6,813 nucleotides of DNA from an uncultured Clostridia bacterium. GTDB lineage: Bacteria > Bacillota > Clostridia > Christensenellales > Borkfalkiaceae. How positions within the stretch are numbered: position 1 is the stretch's first letter; each line of letters opens with the position of its first letter. Shown here piece after piece: positions 6,800 through 6,813 of the stretch. Below the pieces are notes generated by a model, which saw nothing but the letters and a program-made list of their open reading frames with translations, did no database searches and was not told the DNA's origin. The position numbers and the translations under genes were made by a program. The stretch is taken from the NCBI GenBank assembly GCA_900557285.1, contig USSJ01000067.1, positions 1 to 6,813 of the forward strand, read 5' to 3'.

Positions 6800-6813
6800 T
6801 ACAAATCTGATCA

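Noticed and set aside
6763..6804. A 14-codon N-terminal extension of the GH51 gene from an ATG at 6804.
   Set aside because: No Shine-Dalgarno site precedes it, the extension would overlap both the ribosome binding site for 6762 and the possible -10 element, and GH51 homology begins just after the Met at 6762.
1..6813. Search for tRNA or rRNA genes, CRISPR arrays, insertion sequences and tandem repeats.
   Set aside because: No transposase, regularly spaced direct repeats, terminal inverted repeats around a gene, or tRNA-like cloverleaf were seen. Nearly all of the window is accounted for by the three genes.

Overview
The window looks like part of a plant-polysaccharide (arabinan / arabinoxylan) utilisation cluster from a bacterium. 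Three genes lie head to tail on the minus strand and fill almost all of it. Each has a purine-rich Shine-Dalgarno site at normal spacing, two of the products are classic lipoproteins, and base composition is close to even by eye. Strong Shine-Dalgarno sites, lipoprotein hydrolases and the absence of SusC/SusD-type genes point to a monoderm-type Bacillota (Clostridia-like, possibly gut-dwelling) rather than a Bacteroidota. That placement is inference; no taxonomic marker gene is present.

In transcription order (right to left): (1) 6762-4171 encodes a large GH51 alpha-L-arabinofuranosidase with no signal peptide, so it is probably cytoplasmic. It carries a CBM4/9-like module near the N-terminus and an extra sandwich-like domain inserted near the C-terminal domain. 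(2) 4123-2267 encodes a lipoprotein with two LamG-like (concanavalin-type) domains separated by a helical FIVAR-like spacer and no recognisable catalytic domain. It is probably a surface glycan-binding protein. (3) 2251-167 encodes a GH43 lipoprotein with an N-terminal InlB-B-like repeat and a C-terminal AbfB/CBM42-like region.

Spacing is 47 bp between genes 1 and 2 and 15 bp between genes 2 and 3, so they almost certainly form one transcript. A possible extended -10 promoter element lies just upstream of gene 1, at the right edge of the window. A perfect 32-bp palindrome at the left edge (1-32) is the likely terminator. The 134 bases between the GH43 stop and that palindrome hold only a weak second stem-loop.

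Proposed division of labour: the two lipoproteins bind and trim arabinose-substituted glycan at the cell surface, short products are imported by a transporter not seen here, and the GH51 enzyme removes arabinofuranose inside the cell. Nothing here is clearly a new system. The points most worth a second look are the inserted domain in the GH51 enzyme, the catalysis-free double-LamG lipoprotein, and the apparently incomplete trefoil at the GH43 C-terminus.
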